Numbered from the stretch's first letter, positions 1 through 7,620 are shown. The stretch is 29,653 nt of DNA from Streptomyces regalis (GCF_001509475.1 NZ_LLZG01000014.1:1-29653); one strand, 5' to 3'. Translations and numbers: made by a program. The notes: a model not told the origin generated them from the sequence alone.

Positions 1-99
1 CTGGACCGGCACCTGCACCACCTGCCACCGCCCCCTGCCCAGAACATCCGCCACCAGCCCAAACCCAAGAGCCAGAGCAACCTAACGGAGTCCTACTAG
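1..99 (+). CDS. C-terminal end of an unidentified protein (5' cut by window edge)
   Basis: Frame 1 is open from the first base to a TAG at 97-99 and encodes 32 residues beginning LDRHLHHLPPPP and ending NLTESY. About 29 of 33 codons end in G or C, the pattern of real genes in this DNA, so I read it as the tail of a gene entering from the left. It is Pro/His/Gln-rich, suggesting a disordered tail, and I do not recognise the family. Its TAG overlaps the minus-strand TAG of the next gene (96-98) by two bases, a tail-to-tail arrangement that supports both ends. The segment is too short for more. Confidence 0.45.
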   Translation: MDRHLHHLPPPPAQNIRHQPKPKSQSNLTESY

Positions 100-1439
100 A
101 CGGCGTTGCCGTGCGCGGCGGTCATGAGGGACTGCCAGTCGGGGAGCTTGACCACCCCGCGCCCGAGCGACGCACCCAGCTCCGCCTCCGCCCGCTCGAT
201 GGCGCACCAGCCTCCCCACTCGACCGGCTCGATCCCCTCGGCGCGCAGTGCCGTGAGCGGGTCCTCGGCCAATTCCCTCCGTACGAGCGCGGAGGCGTCC
301 TCCAGCAGTGACGTCACCGTCTCCTTCGCGCACGGACGGTTCGTGCCGATGACGCCCGTCGGGCCCCGCTTGATCCAGCCCGCCACGTACTCGCCCGGCG
401 CCACCGCGGCCTCGCGCAGCACGCGCCCGGCGAGGTGTGGCACCGTGCCGGTCGCCGGGTCGAACGGCAGCCCCTCCAGCGGTACTCCGCGATAGCCCAC
501 CGAACGCAGCACCAGTTGCGCCTCGATCTCCTCGTACTGGCCCGTGCCGGTGACGCCGCCCTGTCCGTCCGGCGCCGTCCGCTCGAAGCGCACCGCGCCC
601 ACGTGCCCCTCGTCGGCGAGGAGTTCGACGGGGCGCAGGAAGAAGCGCAGCCCGATGTGGTGGCCGGCATCCTGCACGGGAGTTTCGGCCCAGCCGCGCA
701 GCACCTCTACGTTGCGGCGCTGCGGGGCGGGCAGTCCGGAAGGGTCGGCGTACGCCGGATCCAGCGCCAGCTCTGCCGGATCCACGGTCACCTCCGTGTC
801 GGGCAGGGTGCCCAGTTCCCGCAGCTCCTTGGTGGTGAAGCGGGCCTGCGAGGGGCCGCGCCGCCCCACCATGCTGATGTTTCTCACCCGGCTCGCGGCG
901 AGGGCGGTGAGCGCCGCCTGCGGCATGTCGGTGGGGGTCAGCTCGGCCGTGCCCCGCGCCAGCATCCGTGTGACGTCCACCGCGACGTTCCCGACGCCGA
1001 TGACCACCGCCGAGCGCGCACCGAGGACGAACCCGTCGTCGACGGCGTCCGGATGGGCGCTGTACCAGGACACGAACTCGGTCGCCGACCAGCTGCCCGG
1101 CAGGTCCTCGCCGGGGATCCCGAGGTGTCGGTCGGTGGCGGCGCCCACGCAGTACACAACTGCGTGGTACAGCTCCCGCAGCCGTTCGACCGGCATCCCG
1201 CCGGGGCCGACCTGGGTGCCGCCGAGGAAGCGCACCCGCTCGTGCTCCAGGACCGTGCGCAGGTTGTTCTGGAGGGACTTGATCTTCTCGTGGTCCGGCG
1301 CCACCCCGTACCGCACCAGTCCGTACGGGCACGGCAGCCGGTCCAGGACGTCGACGAGCACGTCCGGATCCTGCTGTACGAGGCCCTGCGCGGTGTAGCA
1401 CCCGCTCGGGCCGGAACCGACGACGGCGACACGCAGCAC
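96..1439 (-). CDS. FAD-dependent ferredoxin/NADP reductase, adrenodoxin-reductase (FprA) type
   Basis: A 447-residue flavoprotein that should move electrons between NADPH and a ferredoxin, for example to supply cytochromes P450; cytoplasmic. The N-terminus VLRVAVVGSGPSG is the FAD Rossmann loop. It is followed by CPYGLVRYGVAPDH, characteristic of the adrenodoxin reductase family, by a second nucleotide motif GVGNVAVDVTRML (NADP side), by MVGRRGP, and by a C-terminal GWIKRGPTGVIGTNR segment that closes the FAD site. Length matches FprA-type enzymes (about 450). I chose GTG at 1439 because AAGGAG sits about seven bases upstream and the fold begins at once; an open ATG at 1568 would add 43 low-complexity residues. 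No ferredoxin or P450 gene lies next to it here, so the partner is unknown. Confidence 0.9.
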   Translation of the reverse strand: MLRVAVVGSGPSGCYTAQGLVQQDPDVLVDVLDRLPCPYGLVRYGVAPDHEKIKSLQNNLRTVLEHERVRFLGGTQVGPGGMPVERLRELYHAVVYCVGAATDRHLGIPGEDLPGSWSATEFVSWYSAHPDAVDDGFVLGARSAVVIGVGNVAVDVTRMLARGTAELTPTDMPQAALTALAASRVRNISMVGRRGPSQARFTTKELRELGTLPDTEVTVDPAELALDPAYADPSGLPAPQRRNVEVLRGWAETPVQDAGHHIGLRFFLRPVELLADEGHVGAVRFERTAPDGQGGVTGTGQYEEIEAQLVLRSVGYRGVPLEGLPFDPATGTVPHLAGRVLREAAVAPGEYVAGWIKRGPTGVIGTNRPCAKETVTSLLEDASALVRRELAEDPLTALRAEGIEPVEWGGWCAIERAEAELGASLGRGVVKLPDWQSLMTAAHGNAV

Positions 1440-1605
1440 GGCGGAACTCCTTGTCCGAGGGGCCTGCGGGGATCTGCGGGGATCTTCCGGAGTCGCTCTC
1501 GAGTCCAGCATCGCACCGCTGCCGCTCCGCTGACAGGGTGCTGTGCGCCGTCCGGGAAGCGTGTTCATTCGGTATGGAATGTGATCATGCGGTTACGTTG
1601 CGTGT

Positions 1606-2118
1606 GTGCTGGAAGCATCCTTTCTTAATCTTTCCGATCGCTCTGCGACGGACGGTGCCGTGTCCGTGTGGCCCGCGTGGGAAGTGCGGGACGACGCCGG
1701 AGCCACGGCGTGGTTCGGAGTCCGGCTGGAGTTCGGCGACGGCGCCCGGGTCGACGCACTCGCCGTGGTGTGCGAGGGGTGTGTCTCCATCGAGGACGTA
1801 CGGGCCGAGCCGGCGCTGTCCCTCGACGACCTGACGGCGCTCGCCGACTGGATCGAGGCCCCGCTCTTCGACGCGTGCGGGATCGGGACCGAACCCGACG
1901 GCGAGGACCTCGGGCCGAGCCCGGACCGGACAGTCTGGCCGGGGGGCGTCGAGGGTCAGTGGCTCGTCGCGCAGAAATATCGCGCGGCGCAGGAGGAGGG
2001 GACCGACCCCGTCCTCGCGGTGATGAGCGCGACGGGGCACGGGCGCCGGAAGTCGCTCCGGCTGATCGGTCAGGCGCGCGACGCCGGCTTCCTGACACGG
2101 CGCCGAGCCCGCCGCTGA
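1606..2118 (+). CDS. Conserved streptomycete protein, DUF6214-like
   Basis: A 170-residue protein of unknown function. The body reads VWPAWEVRDDAG...AWFGVRLEFGDGARVDALAVV, then LSLDDLTALADWIEAPLFDACG, and ends with a basic helix, AQKYRAAQEEGTDPVLAVMSATGHGRRKSLRLI. From memory this resembles the streptomycete family DUF6214; that needs a profile search. No signal peptide or membrane segment is visible. The last ~50 residues look like a small helical DNA-binding-type or regulatory end (RRKSLRLIGQARDAG), which is inference only. The start is uncertain: GTG 1606 has no clear ribosome site, and GTG 1660 (VSVWPAWEV) is an alternative where codon use becomes strongly GC3. It stands alone between divergent and convergent neighbours. 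Confidence 0.7.
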   Translation: MLEASFLNLSDRSATDGAVSVWPAWEVRDDAGATAWFGVRLEFGDGARVDALAVVCEGCVSIEDVRAEPALSLDDLTALADWIEAPLFDACGIGTEPDGEDLGPSPDRTVWPGGVEGQWLVAQKYRAAQEEGTDPVLAVMSATGHGRRKSLRLIGQARDAGFLTRRRARR

Positions 2119-2226
2119 GCACCGCCTCGGCGGCGGACCGTACCGGCCGGGTCCGTCAGAGCATGTCCCGCATCCGCGTGATATCGGTCGACTGCTGAGC
2201 GACGACCTCGTCCGGACCCAGCCGGA

Positions 2227-2913
2227 CTACTTCAGCCGACCGTCCGGGCAGCCGGGTGCGGACCCGGTCGCGAAGAACCGCGACAGATCCGTGTCGCACG
2301 TCCCGCCGGGCACGGCTCCCGAGTCCGGCGGGACCCCCATCTCCCACTCCAGCCGGTAGCGCTTGAACAACTCGGCCCGCAGCACCGGCACGGACATCGG
2401 CGCCCCGGGCACCACTGCCGCGTAGACCGCGCCCATGAGCAGTGCGCGCAGCATCGCGTAGTCGGCGTCGACGTCCCGTGAGCCGTGCCGGACGCAGGTG
2501 TCCCGCAGCAGCTCGGCCAGGCGCTGCTGCTCCGGGCACTGCACGAAGCCCTCGCCCTGCAGGATCCCCGCCATGTGCTGGCGCATCAGCACGGGCCGGT
2601 CCCGGGCCAGGCCCAGGATCGCGTCGATGGCCCGGGCCATCCGCTCCCGGCCGTCGTCGCTGTGCGGCTCGCGCTCCAGCGCCTCCTCCAGCGTGCGGTG
2701 CATCAGCCGGTGCACGGCGGACTGCACCAACTGGCGCTTGCCGGGGAAGTAGTACGACACCAGGCCGCGCGCCGAGCCTGCTCTGTCCGCGATGTCGCCC
2801 AGCGTCGTGGCCTCGTAGCCGCGCTCGCCGACCATCTCCACCGCCGCCTGCAGAAGCCGCTCACGGGAACGCCGCCGCAACTCTTCATTGACCGAGGCGC
2901 TGCGCGGGGACAT
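2227..2913 (-). CDS. TetR/AcrR family transcriptional regulator
   Basis: A 228-residue repressor. The N-terminal TetR helix-turn-helix is clear: RERLLQAAVEMVGERGYEATTL, then GDIADRAGSARGLVSYYFPGKRQLV at about residues 17-62. The rest is the helical ligand-binding and dimerisation half, with an AMLRALLMGAVYAAVVPG helix near residue 160. The ATG at 2913 has AGGAG seven bases upstream. A 10+1+10 inverted repeat overlaps its own -10 box (see 2928-2952), so it very probably represses itself. No divergent target gene sits on the other side of the operator; the gene upstream (HAD hydrolase) points the same way. The ligand cannot be read from sequence. The C-terminal 30 residues are Gly/Pro/Cys-rich and probably disordered. 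Confidence 0.9.
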   Translation of the reverse strand: MSPRSASVNEELRRRSRERLLQAAVEMVGERGYEATTLGDIADRAGSARGLVSYYFPGKRQLVQSAVHRLMHRTLEEALEREPHSDDGRERMARAIDAILGLARDRPVLMRQHMAGILQGEGFVQCPEQQRLAELLRDTCVRHGSRDVDADYAMLRALLMGAVYAAVVPGAPMSVPVLRAELFKRYRLEWEMGVPPDSGAVPGGTCDTDLSRFFATGSAPGCPDGRLK

Positions 2914-2927
2914 GCTGTAACTCCTGT

Positions 2928-2952
2928 GTTGACTGGCTGCCAGCCAACTATA
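2928..2952 (-). promoter_or_regulatory. Promoter and TetR-type operator of the TetR gene
   Basis: Bases 2928-2937 (GTTGACTGGC) and 2939-2948 (GCCAGCCAAC) form an inverted repeat around T2938 with 9 of 10 positions matching. Read on the minus strand, TATAGT at 2952-2947 is a good -10 hexamer that overlaps the right arm, and the start codon follows 34 bases further on. A repressor bound here would block RNA polymerase. This is the size and position usual for TetR autoregulation; binding itself is inferred. Confidence 0.65.
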
Positions 2953-3070
2953 CTCAGCACGTCCGGCCCGGCCTCGATACGGCCTGGTCGGGGGTTGCCG
3001 TCTGCCCTGGGCGACGCGGGGGATCGTCCAGGGTGGGCCCGACCCCCGGGGTCCGGATGGCGGCCGGAGG

Positions 3071-3802
3071 CTACTTGTTCACTCGCGGGTCGGAACCGTT
3101 CGCCCGTGGAACGGCGCCCACGAGATCCAGCACCGGCCGCAACCCGTCCGGCCGCTGTGCCGCCGGCAAATGGTCTACGAAGTGCACCGCACAGCCCAGG
3201 GCCGCCGCACCACCGTCGGCCCGCCGGTTGTCGCCCACCATGACGACGTCGCGCGGATCGGCGTCGAGTTCCGCGCAGGCGGCCGCGAAGAGCCGGGGGT
3301 CGGGCTTCTGGATGCCGTGCTCGTACGACAGCACATACGCGTCCACGTAGGGATCGAGTCCGTGTTCCCGGAACACCGGCCGCAGGTCCCAGCCGATGTT
3401 GCTGACCACTCCGACGCCGATGCCCCGCTCACGCAGCGTCCCCAGCACCTCGGTGGCATCCGGGTACGGCATCCACGCGGCCGGTGTCATGTGGCGGTCG
3501 TAGAGCATGTCGTGCAGCCGGTCGTCGGGGAGCGGCACATGCCGGGAGAGCGCGGTGTAGGCGGCCCGGTGCAGCTCCGCGCTCTTGTCCCGCACCCCCC
3601 AGACGCTCGCGACGTCCTCGGGCAGCCAGGAGGGCTCGATCCCGCCCGGCAGCGCCCCCATCGCCTCCAGTGCCTGCGCCGCCTCGACCAACTCGGCCTC
3701 GGCAAGCCCCACTTGGGCCTCGGCGAGCGCTCCGCGCAGCCAGGACTCGGTGGACTCGACACGGAAAAGAGTTCCGGAGAAATCGAACAGAACTGCGGTC
3801 AT
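3071..3802 (-). CDS. HAD superfamily hydrolase with Ser in place of the second motif I Asp
   Basis: A 243-residue cytoplasmic HAD-IA-type hydrolase. Motif I is LFDFSGTLF with nucleophile Asp7, motif II is VVSNIG (Ser134), motif III is the Lys166 of QKPDPRLF, and motif IV is VMVGDNRRAD (Asp191, Asp196). A helical cap lies between residues 15 and 110, as in subclass I. The +2 residue of motif I, normally Asp acting as general acid/base, is Ser9. So it may not be an ordinary fast phosphatase, although close relatives with FDFSGT are common in actinomycetes. ATG 3802 is chosen because the fold starts there, with AGGA nine bases upstream; the frame stays open further upstream through the PAP2 gene but without meaning. 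The substrate is unknown. Confidence 0.85.
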   Translation of the reverse strand: MTAVLFDFSGTLFRVESTESWLRGALAEAQVGLAEAELVEAAQALEAMGALPGGIEPSWLPEDVASVWGVRDKSAELHRAAYTALSRHVPLPDDRLHDMLYDRHMTPAAWMPYPDATEVLGTLRERGIGVGVVSNIGWDLRPVFREHGLDPYVDAYVLSYEHGIQKPDPRLFAAACAELDADPRDVVMVGDNRRADGGAAALGCAVHFVDHLPAAQRPDGLRPVLDLVGAVPRANGSDPRVNK

Positions 3803-3867
3803 GGCGCGGATCCTACGGGGCCACGTTCCGCCGCGCCGGAAGATCGCCGCAACAGCACACGTACGGT

Positions 3868-4536
3868 TCAGCTCTGCCGGAGGGCGTGCATCCGCACCGC
3901 CAGCACCACGACCAACGCGCCCAGCAGCCAGCCGCCCACGACGTCCGTGGCCCAGTGGACGCCGAGCCACACCCGGGTCAGGCCGACACCGGCCACGGAG
4001 ATGACGGCCACGGCGGCGGCCGCACGCCGCAGGGCGCGTTCGGCTCCGTAGTGGTGCAGAAGCCAGAGCAGGAGGCCGCACACGACCGTGGCCGTCATGG
4101 CGTGGCCGGAGGGGAATGCGGCGTAGTGGGCGGCGTCGACGGGATCGGGCCAGACGGGGCGTGAGCGGTCGACCACGGCCTTCAGGACCTGCTGGATCAG
4201 TGTGGCGAGCGCACATGTGGCGACCAGCCATACGGCCGTCCAGCGTGCGGCTCTGCGCCACAACCAGATCGCGACCGCGGCGGACAGGATGCGCATGGTC
4301 CACGGATCCCAGACCCAGTCCGTCAGGATGCGGAACGTGTGGGTGACGCCGCTCTCGTCGACCGCCCAGCGGTGTGTGGTCTCGGCGATGTCGCCGTCGA
4401 GGGTCATCAGCGGATACCACCGGACCGCGACCAGAGCGAGCAGCAGCGCGGAGCACAGGGCCAGGGTGCCGGCCCAGCGGGCGGTGCTGCGCTCGGCCGG
4501 AGGGCGGGGCGGGGACTCGACGGACTGGGTGTGCAT
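3868..4536 (-). CDS. PAP2-family membrane phosphatase
   Basis: A 222-residue integral membrane phosphatase likely acting on a lipid phosphate such as phosphatidate or a prenyl pyrophosphate, with its active site on the outer face. All three signature motifs are present: Lys119-x6-Arg126-Pro127, Pro142-Ser-Gly-His145, and Arg188-x5-His194-x3-Asp198. Hydrophobic segments lie at about 22-40, 82-94, 101-118, 148-161, 174-187 and 199-216. The start ATG 4536 has GGCGAGG upstream. It lies 66 bases upstream of the HAD gene on the same strand, so the two may be cotranscribed. Substrate preference cannot be told from sequence. Confidence 0.9.
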   Translation of the reverse strand: MHTQSVESPPRPPAERSTARWAGTLALCSALLLALVAVRWYPLMTLDGDIAETTHRWAVDESGVTHTFRILTDWVWDPWTMRILSAAVAIWLWRRAARWTAVWLVATCALATLIQQVLKAVVDRSRPVWPDPVDAAHYAAFPSGHAMTATVVCGLLLWLLHHYGAERALRRAAAAVAVISVAGVGLTRVWLGVHWATDVVGGWLLGALVVVLAVRMHALRQS

Positions 4537-4615
4537 ACTGCGATCCTCGCCGACTGATGGGGCCAGAGGCCAATGCGGGGGTGGGTTTGCGACGCCCGCC
4601 ACAGGACCCGGCCCC

Positions 4616-4813
4616 TCAGCGGCATTCCGGCTGCCCGGCGCGACCAGTACCGGCACAGCGGGGTCGGGCAGGGGTTGAACACGCCCCGGTCCTCGTTGAG
4701 TTCGACCAGTGCGAGGGCGGTGGCCCGCCGGCCGAACCGGCCGCTGCCGACGCCGGCGCCGCCACACCGAGCGTCATCGGCAGCGCACAGCACAGAAGTA
4801 CGCCCTGTTTCAG
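4616..4813 (-). pseudogene. Possible decayed or frameshifted small secreted protein
   Basis: The minus strand right after the DUF5134 gene encodes a signal-peptide-like stretch: KQGVLLCCALPMTLGVAAPASA, a hydrophobic core ending in an AxA cleavage site. The only in-frame start is a CTG whose CTGA overlaps the DUF5134 stop, like an ATGA coupling. About 25 codons later GC3 falls in this frame and rises in the neighbouring one, which reads ALALVELNEDRGVFNPCP and continues toward the PAP2 gene. That switch suggests a one-base frameshift in a once-intact secreted protein. It may instead be non-coding; I give it low weight. Confidence 0.25.
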
Positions 4814-5349
4814 AGGGTCAGCAGCATCGCCACCATGGCGATCCCCATCGTCAGTCGGCAGGCCCGCGCCAGCTCCGGCCGGTCGCCCCATCCGACACCC
4901 CCGCCATCCGCCGCGACGGGCACCAGCCGGACGCCGGACAGCAGCACGTACCCCATGAAGTACAGAAGCAGAGCGCCCGTCACGAGCGGGACCCCGGAAC
5001 CGCCGTGTCCGCTCTGGTGCCCGGGTGAGGCGGCCATCGCGACCGCCATGTAGGCCATGGCCGAGGCTCCCACCAGGTGGTGCAGGTGGTGGGCGCCCGC
5101 CCGCGCCGACCACAGGGCATGCAGGGCGGCCGCTCCGAACACGGCCGCGTAAGCGGGCCAGGCCCACGACGGCGGCGTGAACACCACCGCGGGCACCGCC
5201 ATCGCGGCCATGCCGAAGCCCATCAGAGCCTCGCCGCCCGCGGCCCGGCGCTGCTCCTCGACGCGGCTGCGCATCCGCAGCAGACAGTAGGCCCCGGTCG
5301 CCGCACACAGCGCGACCAGCAGCCAGCCGTGCGAAGCCGGTCCGTGCAC
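4810..5349 (-). CDS. DUF5134 family integral membrane protein
   Basis: A 179-residue membrane protein of unknown function, typical of actinomycetes. Hydrophobic segments lie at about residues 8-22, 43-57, 63-78, 88-104, 118-135 and 162-179. A histidine cluster, GAHHLHHLVGASAMAYMA near residue 85, and a short His/Gly loop (PGHQSGHGGSG) after it could bind metal or heme; this is inference. GTG 5349 is preferred because GGGGAGG lies about seven bases upstream and the membrane part begins soon after; the open frame upstream to 5463 is Arg-rich and looks untranslated. It is followed at once by the possible secreted peptide, with overlapping stop and start. Confidence 0.7.
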   Translation of the reverse strand: MHGPASHGWLLVALCAATGAYCLLRMRSRVEEQRRAAGGEALMGFGMAAMAVPAVVFTPPSWAWPAYAAVFGAAALHALWSARAGAHHLHHLVGASAMAYMAVAMAASPGHQSGHGGSGVPLVTGALLLYFMGYVLLSGVRLVPVAADGGGVGWGDRPELARACRLTMGIAMVAMLLTL

Positions 5350-5504
5350 GCGCGGCCTCCCCGCTCGACGGTCTCGGTCAGTCCGTCGATGCCCGGGCCG
5401 TCCGGCGCGCACGCGAGCGCAAGGGTGTACACGGGGAGCATTCGGCGGAGCGCGGCAGGTCACCGCATATCTTTCACGGGTAAAACACTCGCGGCAACCG
5501 ACCT

Positions 5505-6149
5505 GTGCCGGAGGCCGACGACCTCGCGGCCCTCGGCACCGAACTCGCCCCGCTGTCCCGGCCGTTGTGGCGCCTCCTCGGCCCCCTGGCCCCGCTCGCC
5601 GTACGCACCGCCCTCGGCTGTGCCCTCGCCGGTTATGTCTCCCTCGCCCTGGGCATCGGCCGCCCCTACTGGGCCCTGGTCACCGCGGCATCCCTCTACC
5701 AGGCCAACCTCACCCTCACCTGGGGCCGGGGCGTCCAGCGGGTCGTCGGCAACCTGCTCGGGGTCCTCCTGTTCGCCGCGCTGGTCCCCCTCGCCCACAC
5801 CGGCGAGGTCGCCCTCGTCCTGTGCTGCCTGGCGCTCAACTTCGGGGCCGAGGCGCTGATCGGACGCAACTACTGGCTGGGCAGCGTCTGCGTGACCCCG
5901 ATGGCGCTGCTCATCACCGAGTTCACCGGGTTCCAGGAGCCCGGGCGGCTGATCACCGAGCGGGTCGTGGACACCCTGGTCGGCGCGCTGGTCGGCCTGG
6001 TCGCCGCCGTGGCCGTACCTGACCGGCGGTGGCAGCGGGTCGTGCGCACCGAGCGGACCGGACCCCGTACGCTCGCGGCGACGGGGCGGAGCCAGAACCC
6101 GCACCCGGACCAGCGCACAGGCGACACGACGGAGGGCGTACGGCCATGA
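5505..6149 (+). CDS. FUSC-family membrane protein, N-terminally short
   Basis: A 214-residue protein matching the C-terminal membrane half of FUSC/aromatic-acid-exporter-like proteins. Typical family strings are GRPYWALVTAASLYQANLT, WGRGVQRVVGNLLGVLLF, GAEALIGRNYWLGSVCVTP and a final DTLVGALVGLVAAVAVP helix. I count about five to six hydrophobic segments. Full FUSC proteins are usually well above 350 residues, so the N-terminal half is missing. An in-frame TAA at 5481 and the lack of a ribosome site before GTG 5505 suggest either a truncated relic or a natural short form. Its TGA overlaps the MarR start (ATGA at 6146-6149), a coupling often seen for a transporter and its regulator. The tail after residue 178 is polar. 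Confidence 0.6.
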   Translation: MPEADDLAALGTELAPLSRPLWRLLGPLAPLAVRTALGCALAGYVSLALGIGRPYWALVTAASLYQANLTLTWGRGVQRVVGNLLGVLLFAALVPLAHTGEVALVLCCLALNFGAEALIGRNYWLGSVCVTPMALLITEFTGFQEPGRLITERVVDTLVGALVGLVAAVAVPDRRWQRVVRTERTGPRTLAATGRSQNPHPDQRTGDTTEGVRP

Positions 6150-6682
6150 CGGCGACCAACGGCGGGCCGACCGGGACGAGACGGGACACGGTGGCCGCCG
6201 TGGTCCGGCAGTGGCAGGCCGTCCATCCCGACCTCGACACCGCCCCCATGGAGATCATCGGCCGCATCAACCGCTGCGCCGCCCTCCTCCAGCAGGCCGA
6301 GGACGCCCCGCTGCGCCGGGCAGGCCTCAGCCGCCCCGAGTTCGACCTGCTCGGCGCGCTGCGCCGCACGGGCCATGAGCTGACCCCCAGTGAACTCGCC
6401 CGCGAAACCTTCTCCTCGGGCGCCGCCGTCACCAAACGACTCAAGCAGCTGACCGAGCGGGGCCTGGTGGAGCGCCGCGGCGACACCCGCGACCGCCGCG
6501 TCGCCCACGTCCGCCTCACGGACGCGGGCCGGGACCTCGTCGACGGCATCCTGCCCGAGCAACTCGCGTACGAGACGACCGTACTGTCCGGTCTCGACCC
6601 GCAAGGGCAGGGTGAACTGGCGGTTCTGCTCGGTGCGTTGCTGGGCCAGCTGGAAGGGCGGTTGGGGGCGCTGCGCGGGTGA
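6146..6682 (+). CDS. MarR-family transcriptional regulator
   Basis: A 178-residue winged-helix regulator. The DNA-binding core is RAGLSRPEFDLLGALRR, then LTPSELARETFSSGAAVTKRLKQL and the wing RGLVERRGDTRDRRVAHVRLTDAGRDLV, roughly residues 55-130. This is the canonical MarR layout with flanking dimerisation helices (LLGALLGQLEGRLG at the end). The ATG at 6146 overlaps the FUSC stop and has GGAGGG at 6131-6136, so it is coupled to that gene and may respond to a compound the FUSC protein handles. The N-terminal 15 residues are probably disordered. The target is unknown; no clear palindrome lies just upstream of the pair. Confidence 0.9.
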   Translation: MTATNGGPTGTRRDTVAAVVRQWQAVHPDLDTAPMEIIGRINRCAALLQQAEDAPLRRAGLSRPEFDLLGALRRTGHELTPSELARETFSSGAAVTKRLKQLTERGLVERRGDTRDRRVAHVRLTDAGRDLVDGILPEQLAYETTVLSGLDPQGQGELAVLLGALLGQLEGRLGALRG

Positions 6683-6698
6683 CCGGAAGCGGGGCCCG

Positions 6699-7463
6699 TC
6701 ACTTCTCGTCGGCCGCCCGGTACACGCCGAACATCGCCCCCTGCGGGTCCCGCAGCACGGCGATGCGCGGTCCCTCGGGGACGGAGGTGGGCTCCATGAG
6801 GACGGTCCCGCCCGCCTCCGTGGCGTCCGCGGCCGTCATGTCCACGTCGTGCACGGCGAAGTACGGCAGCCAGTGCGCCGGCACCTCGTGCGGGAACTTG
6901 TCGTCCATCGTCACCATGCCGCCGAAGTCGGCGCCGTCGATGCCCCACTGCGTGTAGTGCTCCGAGGCGTTGACGCTCCAGCCGAACACCGTCGTGTAGA
7001 ACTCCACGGCCCGCTCGGGCGCCCTGGTCAGCAGCTCCACCCAGCCCAGCGAGCCGGGCGCGCTGAGCAGCCCCGCGCCCGGGAAGGCCCGCGCCTGCCA
7101 CAGCTGGAAGACCGCACCCGTCGGGTCCACGGCCACCGCGAAGCGGCCCACGTCGAACACGTCCATCGGACCGACCAGCACCGAGCCGCCGGCCTCCGAC
7201 ACCCGCGCGGCGGCGGCGTCCGCGTCCGGCACGGCGAACGACACGTTCCACGCCACCGGCTGCCCCTCCTGGTACAGCGGCGTCAGCGCGGCCACCGGCG
7301 CGTCCCCGAGGTGCGCGATCGTGTAGCCGCCCGCTTCCTGGCGGGGATCGGTCTCGGCGCGCCAGCCGAACAACCCCTCGTAGAACCGCTTCGCCGCGGC
7401 CAGGTCGCTGGTCCCGAGCTCGGTCCAGCAGGGCCCGCCGGACACCGGCTTGTCGAGCTTCAT
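6699..7463 (-). CDS. Two-domain VOC (glyoxalase/bleomycin-resistance fold) protein
   Basis: A 254-residue cytoplasmic protein of two tandem VOC domains, about residues 10-120 and 135-250. Each has the repeat pattern: CWTELGTSDLAAAKRFYEGLFGW in the first and GWVELLTRAPERAVEFYTTVFGW in the second, each closing with a strand (VDPTGAVFQLWQ, LRDPQGAMFGVY). The architecture resembles the actinobacterial CFP30B/Rv0577-type proteins; enzymatic activity for that type is not settled. The start ATG 7463 has GGAAGGA five bases upstream; the frame upstream is not protein-like. It converges with MarR (16-base gap) and diverges from the GNAT gene at 7710 across the compound palindrome. Confidence 0.85.
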   Translation of the reverse strand: MKLDKPVSGGPCWTELGTSDLAAAKRFYEGLFGWRAETDPRQEAGGYTIAHLGDAPVAALTPLYQEGQPVAWNVSFAVPDADAAAARVSEAGGSVLVGPMDVFDVGRFAVAVDPTGAVFQLWQARAFPGAGLLSAPGSLGWVELLTRAPERAVEFYTTVFGWSVNASEHYTQWGIDGADFGGMVTMDDKFPHEVPAHWLPYFAVHDVDMTAADATEAGGTVLMEPTSVPEGPRIAVLRDPQGAMFGVYRAADEK

Positions 7464-7539
7464 GGCGTTCCTTCCGCAGACAGGCCCCTCCAGCACGCTA
7501 AGCCCCGCCCGAGGGCCCGGCCATCCGGCGAAACCCACT

Positions 7540-7620
7540 AGGCCCTGTCGTCAAATTCCCGCCTGCCGCGCGACGCGGCCCGCCCTCCGGGCGGACGACG
7601 GGAATTTGACGACAGGGCCT
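7540..7620. repeat. 81-bp compound palindrome, T-shaped foldback element
   Basis: Bases 7540-7561 and 7599-7620 are perfect 22-bp inverted repeats (AGGCCCTGTCGTCAAATTCC... paired with ...GGAATTTGACGACAGGGCCT). Between them sit two adjacent perfect hairpins: GCCGCG/CGCGGC at 7565-7579 with loop CGA, and CCGCCC/GGGCGG at 7580-7594 with loop TCC. The whole would fold as a long stem topped by two short arms, a T or three-way junction. It lies between divergent genes, so it is not placed to terminate either. AT-rich AAATT in the stem is unlike the local base use. The form suggests a non-autonomous inverted-repeat element (MITE/REP type); no target-site duplication is obvious. Confidence 0.8.

Noticed and set aside
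2119..2226. Possible terminator between the DUF6214-like and TetR genes
   Set aside because: Only short 5-6 bp dyads (such as GTCCGG/CCGGAC near 2210-2227) are present; too weak to call.
7540..7620. Reading the compound palindrome as an ordinary terminator
   Set aside because: It lies between divergent genes with start codons on both sides, so there is no transcript end to stop, and it has two extra internal hairpins.
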